A DNA stretch of 64,000 bases from CBDCUC01 sp965222485 (GCA_965222485.1 CBDCUC010000040.1:1426001-1490000); one strand, 5' to 3'. Shown: positions 26,681 to 35,459, counted from the first letter of the stretch. Numbers and translations: made by a program. The notes: generated by a model not told the origin, from the letters alone.

Positions 26681-27075
26681 TGGAAGAGTTCATGAAGGAC
26701 TTGTCCGTCTTCATTGCCCACTACAATTACTTCATCACGATCTTTCTGATGGTGGCCGGGCTTTATGTGGTGATCGCGCGCGGCAACATGATCAAAAAGT
26801 TGATCGGTTTGTCATTGTTTCAAACATCCGTCTATCTGCTGTATCTGTCGCCTGCAAAGATCCTGGGTGGGACGGCACCGATCATTGACAAAACCATTGC
26901 GGCTGCGCCTGGGTTTGCTGGTTACTCAAATCCCCTGCCGCATGTTCTCATTCTCACCGCGATTGTTGTTGGCGTTGCTACATTCGCACTGGGTCTGGCG
27001 CTGGTCGTTCGCATCAAGGAAGAATACGGGACAGTGGAGGAAGATGAGATCTTCGCCGAGGACGGCGAAATATGA
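26680..27075 (+). CDS. mrpC: Mrp-type antiporter subunit C (NuoK/MbhG-like)
   Basis: The 131-residue protein has three membrane helices related to NuoK, including ARGNMIKKLIGLSLFQTSVYLLYL and the LPHVLILTAIVVGVATFALGLALV segment. The C-terminus is acidic. Start and stop codons overlap the neighbours on both sides (TGATG with mrpB, ATGA with mrpD). NuoK-type subunits contribute a Glu to the proton pathway. Confidence 0.93.
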   Translation: MEEFMKDLSVFIAHYNYFITIFLMVAGLYVVIARGNMIKKLIGLSLFQTSVYLLYLSPAKILGGTAPIIDKTIAAAPGFAGYSNPLPHVLILTAIVVGVATFALGLALVVRIKEEYGTVEEDEIFAEDGEI

Positions 27076-28586
27076 TCGACGCTGGTTTGTTAGCGCAAGC
27101 TATCCCGCATTTCCCTGCGCTTATTGTCGTGCTGCCGCTCGCCGGTGCGGTGCTGACTACACTTATCAGGAGCGGTACGCGCTCGTGGATGGTTGCCGTG
27201 GCGGTTGCGTGGGCTTTGCCGGTAATGGCAGTCCATATGCTTCTTCAGGTGATGGGTAGCGGCACACCGATCAGCTACGAAATGGGTGGCTGGCCAGCAC
27301 CGTTCGGGATCGTTTATCACGTCGATATCCTGAGCGCCTTCGTTCTGATTATAATTTCAGGAGCTGGCGCTGTGATAATGCCGTTTGCGCGCAAGAGCGT
27401 CGCAACGGAAATCCTGCCGCATCAGCAGTCCTGGTACTACACGATGTACCTATTATGTCTTTCAGGACTGCTCGGGATCACGATTACGGGGGACGCGTTC
27501 AACGCCTTTGTTTTCATGGAGGTGTCCTCTCTGGCAACCTATGTTCTAATTGCCATGGGGCAGCATCGTCGTGCATTACTTGCGGCCTTTCAGTATCTCA
27601 TCATGGGGACGATCGGCGCGACCCTCTATGTCATCGGGATAGGCATTCTGTTCCTGGTGACGGGGACCCTGAATTTCGTGGATATGGCGGCCAGGCTAAG
27701 CGAAATGCCGAGCGAAATGCTCGCACCGGTCATGACCGCCTTGGGGTTTGTGTTCGTCGGTGTGTCACTTAAACTTGCGTTGTTCCCGTTGCATCTGTGG
27801 CTGCCGAACGCCTACACATATGCCCCTTCATTCGCCACGGCGTTTCTGGCGGGCACCGCGACAAAGGCTGCCGTCTACCTGCTTATCAGGCTGTTGTTCT
27901 CTGTGTTCGGGGTGTCAGTGTCGTTCGCCTCGCTGCCAGTGTCGGAGGCAGTGATGGTCTTGTCGATCGCAGCAATGTTTCTGGCATCGCTGGCGGCTAT
28001 CTACGAGCCCAATGTCAAACGTATGATGGCGTATTCATCGGTTGCGCAAATCGGCTACATCACGCTGGGAATTGCGCTGGCGAACCGCTCAGGACTTACC
28101 GGTGCCATGGCGCACATGATGAATCACGCCGTCATGAAAACCGCGCTCTTTCTAGCGCTAGGTGCGGTCTTTTATCGTATTGGGTCGGTGCGTCTTAAAG
28201 ATATGGCGGGGATTGGGCGCACCATGCCGCTTACGATGGCGGCTTTTGTTGTTGCCGGTATAGGTCTCATGGGAACGCCCGGCACCGCGGGCTTCATCTC
28301 CAAGTGGTATCTAGCCATGGGCGCGCTTGAAAAGGACTGGTGGTGGCTGGTCTTTTTGATTGTTGCCAGTTCGCTTTTGTCGGTTGTCTACATCGGCAGG
28401 CTTGTCGAGTCGATCTGGATGCGTGAACCGGCCGGCAATGCCGCGACAGCAAGTGATCCGCCCTTGTCGATGCTTCTGCCGCTTTACGTTCTGGCAGCGG
28501 CGACGATTTATCTGGGGTTTGACACTCGTGTATCGGTCGATGTTGCGGGAACGGCCGCAGAGCAGCTTCTTGGAGGGCTCAAATGA
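27072..28586 (+). CDS. mrpD: Mrp antiporter subunit D, first proton-conducting subunit (NuoM/N-like)
   Basis: The 504-residue protein has about 14 membrane helices of the NuoL/M/N family. The pump residues are Glu150 in TM5 (FVFMEVSSLATY) and Lys234 in TM7 (VSLKLALFPLHLWL), matching the essential Glu and Lys of Bacillus MrpD. The later Lys in TM8 (ATKAAVYLL) and in the discontinuous helix (FISKWYLA) are also present. It couples proton movement to cation exchange. Its ATG overlaps mrpC by four bases. Confidence 0.93.
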   Translation: MIDAGLLAQAIPHFPALIVVLPLAGAVLTTLIRSGTRSWMVAVAVAWALPVMAVHMLLQVMGSGTPISYEMGGWPAPFGIVYHVDILSAFVLIIISGAGAVIMPFARKSVATEILPHQQSWYYTMYLLCLSGLLGITITGDAFNAFVFMEVSSLATYVLIAMGQHRRALLAAFQYLIMGTIGATLYVIGIGILFLVTGTLNFVDMAARLSEMPSEMLAPVMTALGFVFVGVSLKLALFPLHLWLPNAYTYAPSFATAFLAGTATKAAVYLLIRLLFSVFGVSVSFASLPVSEAVMVLSIAAMFLASLAAIYEPNVKRMMAYSSVAQIGYITLGIALANRSGLTGAMAHMMNHAVMKTALFLALGAVFYRIGSVRLKDMAGIGRTMPLTMAAFVVAGIGLMGTPGTAGFISKWYLAMGALEKDWWWLVFLIVASSLLSVVYIGRLVESIWMREPAGNAATASDPPLSMLLPLYVLAAATIYLGFDTRVSVDVAGTAAEQLLGGLK

Positions 28587-30142
28587 AGCTTGGGCTGTCC
28601 GGTGAAGAACTCGTGCTCTTGGCGCTGATTATTCCGGCGGCGGGTGCGGTTGTTTTGCCGCTGGCACATCGCTGGTCGAATTTGCGTGAAAGCATAACGC
28701 TTATAACGGCGGTACTTCTAGCCTTTGTCGTCTGGTCGCTTTATCCAACAGTTCTCAATGGCGCACAGCCTGAGCTCCATGGCTTCACAGTAGCTCCCGG
28801 GCTTGACTTTGCATTCAAGGCCGAGCCGCTCGGCCTGATTTTTGCACTTGTCGCGTCGAGTTTGTGGATCTTGAATTCCATCTATTCGATCGGTTACATG
28901 CGGGCAAACAATGAGCCGCGGCAAACACAGTTCTATGTTTGCTTTGCCATTGCCATTGCTGCGACGATCGGATTGGCTTTTTCGGCCAATCTGTTCACGA
29001 TGTTCCTGTTCTACGAAGCATTGACGCTGTCGACCTTCCCGCTCGTTACGCACAAACGTAGTGAGCAGGCTATGAAGGCGGGGCGCGTCTATCTCATGCT
29101 GCTCATTGGCACCTCGATGGTGCTGTTCCTGCCGGCGATCATAGCCTGTTTGGTCTTCACGGGCACGCTGGACTTCACACCGGGCGGGATATTAGGTGAC
29201 AATGTGAGTGGTGGATTTATTGCGGGTCTGCTGGTCTTGTTCATCTTTGGCATCGGCAAGGCCGCAGTGATGCCTTTACACTTCTGGCTGCCGGCGGCGA
29301 TGGTTGCGCCGACGCCAGTGAGTGCGCTTTTGCACGCGGTCGCCGTCGTCAAGGCAGGCGTCTTTTGTGTGTTGAAGGTCGTGGTGTTTGTGTTCGGCAT
29401 TGAGACGCTGTCGTCGACGGGTGCGAACGCTTGGCTTGTCTATCTCGCGTCATTCTGTGTCATCGGCGCGTCGATCATCGCGCTTAACCAGGACAATCTA
29501 AAAGCGCGACTTGCCTACTCGACTGTGAGCCAACTCGCCTACGTCGTGTTGGGGGCGGCGTTGGCATCGGCGGCGAGCATATCGGGCGGGGCGATGCATA
29601 TCGTCATGCATGCGGTTGGCAAGATTACGCTGTTCTTTTGCGCTGGCGCCATTTACGTCGCTCATCGCAAGACCGAGGTCAGCGAACTTGATGGCATGGG
29701 CCGGCTTATGCCCGTGACCATGTTCTGCTTCCTCGTCGCATCGTTGTCGATTATCGGATTGCCGCCATTCGGTGGGACCTGGAGCAAGTGGTTCCTTGCA
29801 ATTGGTGCTCTTGATGCGGGCTATCAGTTCGCGGTGGCGATATTCATGATTTCGTCGCTGCTCAATGTCGCCTACCTGATGCCGGTCGTGGCAAAGGCCT
29901 TCTTCAAGCCTTTGCCCGGCGTGGCGGAAAACGAAAAGGTCAAGATCGCAGAGGCGCCGATTGCGTGCCTCATTCCGATCTGTATCACGGCAATCGGCTG
30001 TCTCGTGTTGTTCTTTCTCGCAGGCGAGGTTCACAGCCTTACAGAGTTGATCGCTTTGAAGGCTGAGACCGTTCAGCAGCAGGATGCCATTTCAGTAACA
30101 CCGGGGCAATCCGTTCAGGGAGGGTTGGTCAATGGCTGGTGA
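28583..30142 (+). CDS. Second MrpD/NuoM-like proton-conducting subunit
   Basis: The 519-residue protein is another NuoL/M/N-family subunit with about 14 helices. Glu145 in TM5 (FLFYEALTLST) and Lys226 in TM7 (GIGKAAVMPLHFWLP) are kept, as are the TM8 lysine (VVKAGVFCVLK) and the late Lys of TWSKWFL. It differs clearly from the first copy (for example FYEALTLST versus FMEVSSLAT), so it is a diverged subunit, not a recent duplicate. It overlaps mrpD by four bases. Complexes with more than one such subunit may have a higher ion-to-charge ratio; that is inference. Confidence 0.9.
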   Translation: MKLGLSGEELVLLALIIPAAGAVVLPLAHRWSNLRESITLITAVLLAFVVWSLYPTVLNGAQPELHGFTVAPGLDFAFKAEPLGLIFALVASSLWILNSIYSIGYMRANNEPRQTQFYVCFAIAIAATIGLAFSANLFTMFLFYEALTLSTFPLVTHKRSEQAMKAGRVYLMLLIGTSMVLFLPAIIACLVFTGTLDFTPGGILGDNVSGGFIAGLLVLFIFGIGKAAVMPLHFWLPAAMVAPTPVSALLHAVAVVKAGVFCVLKVVVFVFGIETLSSTGANAWLVYLASFCVIGASIIALNQDNLKARLAYSTVSQLAYVVLGAALASAASISGGAMHIVMHAVGKITLFFCAGAIYVAHRKTEVSELDGMGRLMPVTMFCFLVASLSIIGLPPFGGTWSKWFLAIGALDAGYQFAVAIFMISSLLNVAYLMPVVAKAFFKPLPGVAENEKVKIAEAPIACLIPICITAIGCLVLFFLAGEVHSLTELIALKAETVQQQDAISVTPGQSVQGGLVNGW

Positions 30143-30413
30143 GCATGACAGACCGCATTTCGAAACGCCGCCGCATGAGCGCACATGGATCGATAACCCG
30201 AAGAACGTCGATAAGATCGTCTATGCGCTCTATGCGATTTGTGCGGCGTTGGTGTTGATCGATCCGCTGGTCCACAAGCACGGACCCTTTCAAATCGAGC
30301 ATCTGTGGGGGTTTTACGCATTCTACGGTTTTGTGGCCTGCGTCGGCCTGGTGCTGGCCGCCAAGGTGCTGCGCGTCATACTGATGCGGCCCGAGGACTA
30401 CTATGATGAGTGA
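30132..30413 (+). CDS. Unknown 93-residue membrane protein within the Mrp-like operon
   Basis: The protein has a polar N-terminus with the segment ERTWIDNPKNVDKIVYALY, two predicted membrane helices (YAICAALVLIDPLV and FYAFYGFVACVGLVLAAKVL) and an acidic end PEDYYDE. It overlaps the second D-like gene by 11 bases and the third by 8, so its synthesis is coupled to both. I do not recognise a Mrp or Mbh subunit of this kind. Position and overlaps argue for a structural accessory subunit. Confidence 0.8.
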   Translation: MAGEHDRPHFETPPHERTWIDNPKNVDKIVYALYAICAALVLIDPLVHKHGPFQIEHLWGFYAFYGFVACVGLVLAAKVLRVILMRPEDYYDE

Positions 30414-32106
30414 GCTCAACCCCGGTCTTGTTTTGATTCTCGGTGCGCTGCTGGTTCCGCTTCTGCCGGGGCGCGCCGTGCGTGGGCTCTATATACTCGC
30501 CCTGCCGATCGTCGCATTCGCGCTGCTGTGGCCAGTGCCCATTGGTGAACACGGGCAGATCGCGCTGTTCGACATGACACTGGTGACAATGCGTGTCGAC
30601 AAGCTCAGTCTGGTGTTTGGTTACATTTTCCTGCTGGCAACGTTGCTAGGGGTCATTTACGCGCTCCACGTCGGTGACTGGGTGCAGCACATGGCTGGGC
30701 TCGTCTATGCAGGCGCCGCGATCGGCGCGGTTTTTGCTGGCGATCTTGTCACGCTGTTCGTGTTCTGGGAGCTGACCGCGGTCGCGTCGGTGTTCCTGAT
30801 CTGGGCTTCGCGCACGGCGGCCGCGCAGCAGGCGGGCTTGCGCTATCTCATCATTCAGATCGGATCAGGTGTGATCTTGCTTGCAGGCATCGTGTTTCAT
30901 TACCGTGAAACAGGATCGGTTGCGTTCAATGCGCTCGGGATCGAAACCGTTGCGGGTATGGTCATCCTGATTGCGTTCGGCATCAAAGCCGCCTTCCCGC
31001 TCCTGCACAACTGGCTGCAGGATGCATACCCCGAGGCCACGGTAACCGGCACGGTCATGCTGTCGGCGTTTACAACCAAGCTTGCCATTTACGGGCTTGC
31101 ACGAGGATATGCGGGTACTGACATCCTGATACCCATCGGTGCGACGATGACGGCGTTTCCTATCTTCTATGCCGTGATTGAAAACGATCTGCGCCGGGTG
31201 CTCGCCTATTCGCTCAACAACCAGTTGGGCTTTATGGTCGTCGGCATCGGTATCGGTACGGAAATGGCCGTTAACGGGGCTGCTGCGCACGCATTTTGTC
31301 ACATCATCTACAAAGCGTTATTGTTCATGTCGATGGGTGCGGTTCTGTTACGGGTTGGAACGGTGAAGGGCTCGGAGCTTGGCGGCCTTTACAGGTCGAT
31401 GCCATGGACCACGGGTTTTTGTATGGTCGGCGCGGCGTCGATTTCCGCCTTTCCGTTGTTTTCCGGTTTTGTCAGCAAGTCGCTGATCATGACCGAGGCG
31501 ATGAAGGGCGGCTACTTCTGGGTTTGGCTGACGCTATTGTTTGCCAGTGCCGGTGTGTTTCACCACTCAGGCATCAAGATCCCGTATTTCGCGTTTTTCG
31601 CACATGACAGTGGCAAGCGGTGCAAAGAGGCGCCATGGAACATGCTGTTGGCGATGGCGATTGCGGCGTTCCTTTGCATCGGAATCGGTGTCTACCCTGA
31701 ACCGCTTTATGCGATCCTGCCGTATGAAGTGAAATATGTGCCCTACACCGTTGAGCACGTCGTCACGCAACTGCAATTGTTGATGTTCTCGGCGCTCGCT
31801 TTCACGGTGCTCATGCGCACCGGTATTTATCCGCCTGAGCTCAAGTCGATCAATCTCGACTTTGATTGGGTCTACCGCCGTACAGGCCCTGCGATTGGGC
31901 GATTGCTGGGCCGCTTCAGTACCTACACGTGGGAGTGGTTTTCGGACAAAGTTGTTTCGGGGGCACGGAAGTTGCACGATTTCATATATGATCATCATGG
32001 TCCGGACGGTGTCATTGGGCGATCGTGGCCAACCGGGACGATGGCGTTCTGGACGACGGTGTTGTTGGGAACGGTGGTGATCGCTGCCTATTGGAAGGCG
32101 TTGTAA
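30406..32106 (+). CDS. Third proton-conducting subunit (MrpD/NuoL-like) with long C-terminal extension
   Basis: The protein has about 566 residues: a NuoL/M/N core with Glu122 in TM5 (FVFWELTAVASV) and Lys194 in TM7 (FGIKAAFPLLHNWLQDAYPEA), a TM8 Lys (FTTKLAIYG) and a histidine-bearing helix (HIIYKALLFMSMG). After the core, about 90 residues (INLDFDWVYRRTGPAIGRLL onward) form an amphipathic stretch and one last membrane helix. This resembles the C-terminal arm seen in larger NuoL/MrpA-type subunits, though without the full MrpA tail, which is encoded separately at 25.7 kb. Start ATG 30406 (ATG 30403 also possible). Confidence 0.88.
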   Translation: MSELNPGLVLILGALLVPLLPGRAVRGLYILALPIVAFALLWPVPIGEHGQIALFDMTLVTMRVDKLSLVFGYIFLLATLLGVIYALHVGDWVQHMAGLVYAGAAIGAVFAGDLVTLFVFWELTAVASVFLIWASRTAAAQQAGLRYLIIQIGSGVILLAGIVFHYRETGSVAFNALGIETVAGMVILIAFGIKAAFPLLHNWLQDAYPEATVTGTVMLSAFTTKLAIYGLARGYAGTDILIPIGATMTAFPIFYAVIENDLRRVLAYSLNNQLGFMVVGIGIGTEMAVNGAAAHAFCHIIYKALLFMSMGAVLLRVGTVKGSELGGLYRSMPWTTGFCMVGAASISAFPLFSGFVSKSLIMTEAMKGGYFWVWLTLLFASAGVFHHSGIKIPYFAFFAHDSGKRCKEAPWNMLLAMAIAAFLCIGIGVYPEPLYAILPYEVKYVPYTVEHVVTQLQLLMFSALAFTVLMRTGIYPPELKSINLDFDWVYRRTGPAIGRLLGRFSTYTWEWFSDKVVSGARKLHDFIYDHHGPDGVIGRSWPTGTMAFWTTVLLGTVVIAAYWKAL

Positions 32107-32135
32107 AAGGCTAGGATTGGCGGGAGCTCTTTGCC

Positions 32136-32432
32136 ATGGGATGGGCAATCAAAATTGGCGGATTGTGTTTGATTGTGTTTTGCATGCTTGTGCCTGCCAA
32201 ACCCGCGCGCGCGGACTTGTTGGAAGACTGGCATGATGTCCCGGTACACAAGATCATTCTGGTCCGACGCAACATGATGGCTGTAGCAGACGCTGCATCG
32301 ACGCGCTGGGAGCTTGAGGCCGAAGGCAAGGTAAAGTTTGTCTCTTGTCTGCGTTCGCTGGTGCGCAGTGTCGAATTCAGGAATGTGCTTTTGGGCAGAG
32401 CCTTGCAGATTTGCGAACGGCTTGCGAGGTAG
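32136..32432 (+). CDS. Small exported protein of unknown function
   Basis: The 98-residue protein has a signal peptide (IKIGGLCLIVFCMLVPAKPARA) and a short mature part with two Cys (VSCLRS and ICERL) and the segment VPVHKIILVRRNMMAVADA. GGGAG is placed well before the ATG, 30 bases after the stop of the last Mrp-like gene, so it could be its last cistron. I do not recognise a family. Confidence 0.6.
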   Translation: MGWAIKIGGLCLIVFCMLVPAKPARADLLEDWHDVPVHKIILVRRNMMAVADAASTRWELEAEGKVKFVSCLRSLVRSVEFRNVLLGRALQICERLAR

Positions 32433-32483
32433 GTGACCTGTTGCCCGTTTCCTGATTCCGATTTTTTCAAAGCGGAGTGCTCG

Positions 32484-33179
32484 CTAGCGCTGGGGTGTCA
32501 GGCCGAGTGCGAGCTGGATAGGCTTGAATGACCGGCGATGCTGGTCGGTAACGCCAAGGCGGTCGATTGCGGCGCGGTGTTCGGCAGTGCCGTACCCCTT
32601 GTGACGCTCAAAGCCATAGCCAGGATACTCTTTCGCAAGCCGCACCATCAGACGATCGCGGGTTACTTTGGCTACGATTGATGCAGCCGCAATGGACAAG
32701 CAGCGTGCATCGCCTTTGATAATTGTCCGGGTTTCGCAATCGAGTGGTGGCGCTCGGTTGCCATCGATGAGTGCAAGGCGCGGCGGTATTCCCGGTTGAA
32801 CGCGATTTTCAAGCTGGTGTGCATTCCGGCCCGGGTCCGACAAACCCGCGACGGCTTCTGCCATGGCCCACATGGTGGCAGCCAAGATATTGTCGCGGTC
32901 GATGCGAGCGACGTCGGCTATCGCCACCGAAATGCTTGCCTGGTCGCACAACTTGCAAAAGAGTGTTTCGCGCCGATCCTCGTCAAGGGCTTTGGAATCG
33001 TCGATACCATTGGGTAGCGCGTCAGGATCCAAGATGACGGCCGCTGCCACAACCGGACCCGCCCAGGGGCCACGGCCGGCCTCGTCGACACCGGCGATCG
33101 GCCCGGCGCCAAGCTGTAGCTCGGCTGATTCAAGCTCGAAGGTCGGCCGCAACCGATCGGCTGTTTTTGCCTGTCCCAT
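32484..33179 (-). CDS. rnhB: Ribonuclease HII
   Basis: The 231-residue protein shows the RNase HII motifs: the first catalytic pair in GVDEAGRGPWAGPVVAAAV, DSKALDE, ILAATMWAM, DGNRAP and the late KVTRDRLMV. It removes RNA from RNA-DNA hybrids, including single embedded ribonucleotides. ATG at 33179 is preferred; a TTG at 33221 would add 14 non-conserved residues. It is convergent with the small exported protein and follows the radical SAM gene (minus strand, 88 bases). Confidence 0.95.
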   Translation of the reverse strand: MGQAKTADRLRPTFELESAELQLGAGPIAGVDEAGRGPWAGPVVAAAVILDPDALPNGIDDSKALDEDRRETLFCKLCDQASISVAIADVARIDRDNILAATMWAMAEAVAGLSDPGRNAHQLENRVQPGIPPRLALIDGNRAPPLDCETRTIIKGDARCLSIAAASIVAKVTRDRLMVRLAKEYPGYGFERHKGYGTAEHRAAIDRLGVTDQHRRSFKPIQLALGLTPQR

Positions 33180-33267
33180 AACAAGAGCTTTATGCAGGAT
33201 TCGTGTGCAAGTTGCTCCCAAAATTTGCGTGTCATGCAGGATTCGAGGCGACGATTCGCGGCAAGAT

Positions 33268-34404
33268 CTAAAACATGTTCAGTTGGCTGCCTGCAAGTTG
33301 TGGCGGTCTGAACAGGTCGGTACGCAGCTTTAAACGCCTTTCATTGAGATCCAGGCGTTTCGCAGCCAGTCGAAAACGGGTGGCGATCTGATCGGCGTAA
33401 GGACCCGAGCCGCGCTGGCGTGCAAAATAATTTGAATCGTAATCAGTTCCGCCGTGCATGGATTGTAGCAGATGAATGACGCGCTGGGCCCGGTCCGGGT
33501 AGTTGGAGTCCAGCCACTCCCGAAAGAGCGTCTTGATTTCCAATGGCAGTCTTAAGAGCACATAGCCTGCCTCAGTGACACCAACGTCTTTCGATGCTTC
33601 CAGGATCTTTTCAATCTCTGAGTCGTTGAGACCTGGAATGACAGGTGCTGCCATTACGGCAGTTGGAATGCCCGCCTCGTGCAAGGTGCGTAGCGCGTCG
33701 AGACGTTTGCCGGGCGTTGCTGCACGCGGCTCCATTTTTCGCGCCAAGTCGCGGTCAAGCGTCGTTACCGAAAGCGCAACCTTACACAATCCGCGCTGAG
33801 CCAGCCGTTGCAGAACGTCTACGTCGCGCACAACATTTGCCGACTTCGTCACAATGGCCACTGGGTGGCTCGTTGCGTCGAAAACTTCAAGCAGTGACCG
33901 TGTGATTTTCAGGTCGCGCTCGATGGGTTGGTAAGGGTCGGTGTTCGTGCCCATGGCGATTGTTGTAGGCCGGTAGCGTGGGTTGGCGAGTTCACGCTCC
34001 AGCAAAGCGGCGGCATCGGGTTTGACGTAAAGCTCGGTTTCAAAATCGAGGCCGGCGGAATGACCCAGGTAGCAATGGGTTGGGCGCGCATAGCAGTAGA
34101 CGCAGCCATGCTCACAGCCGCGATAAGGGTTGATCGATTGATCGAATGAAACGTCGGGGCTGTCGTTTGTGGTAATGATTTTCCGTGCCGCGTCCTGGTG
34201 GATCGTGGTCTTGAACGTGTCCAGTTGTTCCAGTGTGTCCCAGCCGTCGTCAAAGTCTGAGCGCACCTGGGCTTCGAACCGGCCGGTTGCATTGGTACAG
34301 GCGCCGCGACCGCGACGGCGCTGTGGGTCGATAGCGGGCAGGTCGTTGGCCGTTTGGGTTTCTTTCGGCTTCTCGTGCATGGCTGGCTTGTAGGGTTGTT
34401 TCAT
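33268..34404 (-). CDS. PA0069-family radical SAM protein (SPL-like)
   Basis: The 378-residue protein carries the radical-SAM cluster motif CEHGCVYCYARP (CxxxCxxC), preceded by SFDQSINPYRG, both typical of the PA0069/Rv2578c family related to spore photoproduct lyase. Further family blocks are MGTNTDPYQPIE, VTKSANVVRD, SVTTLDRDLARKMEPRA and PVIPGLND. Activity is unproven for the family; the relation to SPL suggests DNA or nucleic-acid chemistry. A LexA-type box (34434-34448) lies 30 bases upstream of the ATG, so SOS control is likely. rnhB lies downstream on the same strand. Confidence 0.9.
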   Translation of the reverse strand: MKQPYKPAMHEKPKETQTANDLPAIDPQRRRGRGACTNATGRFEAQVRSDFDDGWDTLEQLDTFKTTIHQDAARKIITTNDSPDVSFDQSINPYRGCEHGCVYCYARPTHCYLGHSAGLDFETELYVKPDAAALLERELANPRYRPTTIAMGTNTDPYQPIERDLKITRSLLEVFDATSHPVAIVTKSANVVRDVDVLQRLAQRGLCKVALSVTTLDRDLARKMEPRAATPGKRLDALRTLHEAGIPTAVMAAPVIPGLNDSEIEKILEASKDVGVTEAGYVLLRLPLEIKTLFREWLDSNYPDRAQRVIHLLQSMHGGTDYDSNYFARQRGSGPYADQIATRFRLAAKRLDLNERRLKLRTDLFRPPQLAGSQLNMF

Positions 34405-34433
34405 CAGTCATTTTGCTTTGCGGACACACGCTA

Positions 34434-34448
34434 GAACATAACAGGAAC
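34434..34448. promoter_or_regulatory. LexA-type SOS box (GAAC-N7-GAAC)
   Basis: GAAC (34434-34437), seven bases and GAAC (34445-34448) give exactly the alphaproteobacterial LexA consensus GTTC-N7-GTTC on the minus strand. It overlaps a -10-like TATGTT for the minus-strand radical SAM gene. It is the only full match I found in the intergenic DNA. It is also 86 bases before the plus-strand glycosyltransferase start. Confidence 0.6.
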
Positions 34449-34534
34449 AAAAATCAATGCAGAAATTGGGTTGGACCGCGATTGCAGTGAGCTTTTGCTT
34501 GTTGTGCAATAAGTCTCCGTGGCAGAGATGAGCG

Positions 34535-35335
34535 ATGCTGTCAGTTGTGATCCCGACCTTGAATGCTGAAGAGGGCCTTGCCCGCTGCCTGACGTCATTG
34601 GTGCCAGCGGTGGTTGAGGGGCTGGTGCGCGAGGTCATCGTGGTCGATGGGGGCTCTGGCGACCGAACGTTGGCGATTGCCGATCAGGCAGGTGCGCGAA
34701 TTATCGGGACGCAGCCCGGTCGCGGTCACCAGTTGCAGGCGGGCGCGCGTGAGGCACGCTCGCAGTGGCTGCTCTTTTTGCACTCCGATACGGTTTTGCA
34801 GGCGGGCTGGCACGAGGACGTCTGGAAATTTACCGATAAGGTCGACAGTGGGCGCCGCCGCGAAAGTGCGGCTGCGTTTCAGTTTGCGCTTGACGATGAC
34901 GGATTTGCGCCGCGCATTTTGGAATCGGCCGTCGCCTTGAGAGTTGGTGCGGGCGGTTTGCCGTATGGGGACCAGGGTCTTCTCATCAGCCGAAAACTCT
35001 ATGACGAAATCGGGGGATTTCGATCAATCGTGCTGATGGAGGATGTGGAAATTGCCAAGCGGCTGGGGCGGCGTAGATTGACGATGCTCAGAAGCGTGGC
35101 GTTGACCAGTGCAGCACGCTACCGGGAAGTGGGTTATGTGCGGCGAATTGCTCGCAATCGCGTGTGCATGCTGATGTATCTTTGTGGTTTGCCGCTGAAT
35201 GTCATTGCACGGTATTATGGCCGAAACGATATGCGAGAACGCGCAAGTGGCGGCGTCGGCCAGTTCGGCGAGGACGACAACCTTTCCGCCAATGTCGCTG
35301 CGGCGAGCGGATCTTTATCCGACAGGCATGACTAA
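34535..35335 (+). CDS. Family 2 glycosyltransferase, TIGR04283-type
   Basis: The 266-residue protein opens with LSVVIPTLNAEEGLARCL and VIVVDGGSGDRT, has the LLFLHSDTVL motif (nucleotide-sugar metal site) and the LPYGDQGLLISR block characteristic of TIGR04283 (named for arsenosugar biosynthesis). It is cytoplasmic with a possible membrane-associated C-terminus. The next gene encodes the usual partner (TIGR04282). No arsenic methyltransferase or ArsS-like protein is seen nearby, so the acceptor is uncertain. Confidence 0.88.
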   Translation: MLSVVIPTLNAEEGLARCLTSLVPAVVEGLVREVIVVDGGSGDRTLAIADQAGARIIGTQPGRGHQLQAGAREARSQWLLFLHSDTVLQAGWHEDVWKFTDKVDSGRRRESAAAFQFALDDDGFAPRILESAVALRVGAGGLPYGDQGLLISRKLYDEIGGFRSIVLMEDVEIAKRLGRRRLTMLRSVALTSAARYREVGYVRRIARNRVCMLMYLCGLPLNVIARYYGRNDMRERASGGVGQFGEDDNLSANVAAASGSLSDRHD

Positions 35336-35459
35336 GCACGCTTTGTGCCCAGCGGGACTTCTTGGCAGCCTCTTTGTATCAAGTGCCGGCATGCGCTGTG
35401 TGGATGGCGCAGGTGAGCTGAGCGCGACGCGTCCGTGTCGTACAATCCAGGAGTTTTGA

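Noticed and set aside
35199..35459. Short plus-strand frame between the two glycosyltransferase genes
   Set aside because: It overlaps the end of the first glycosyltransferase in another frame and its composition is not protein-like.
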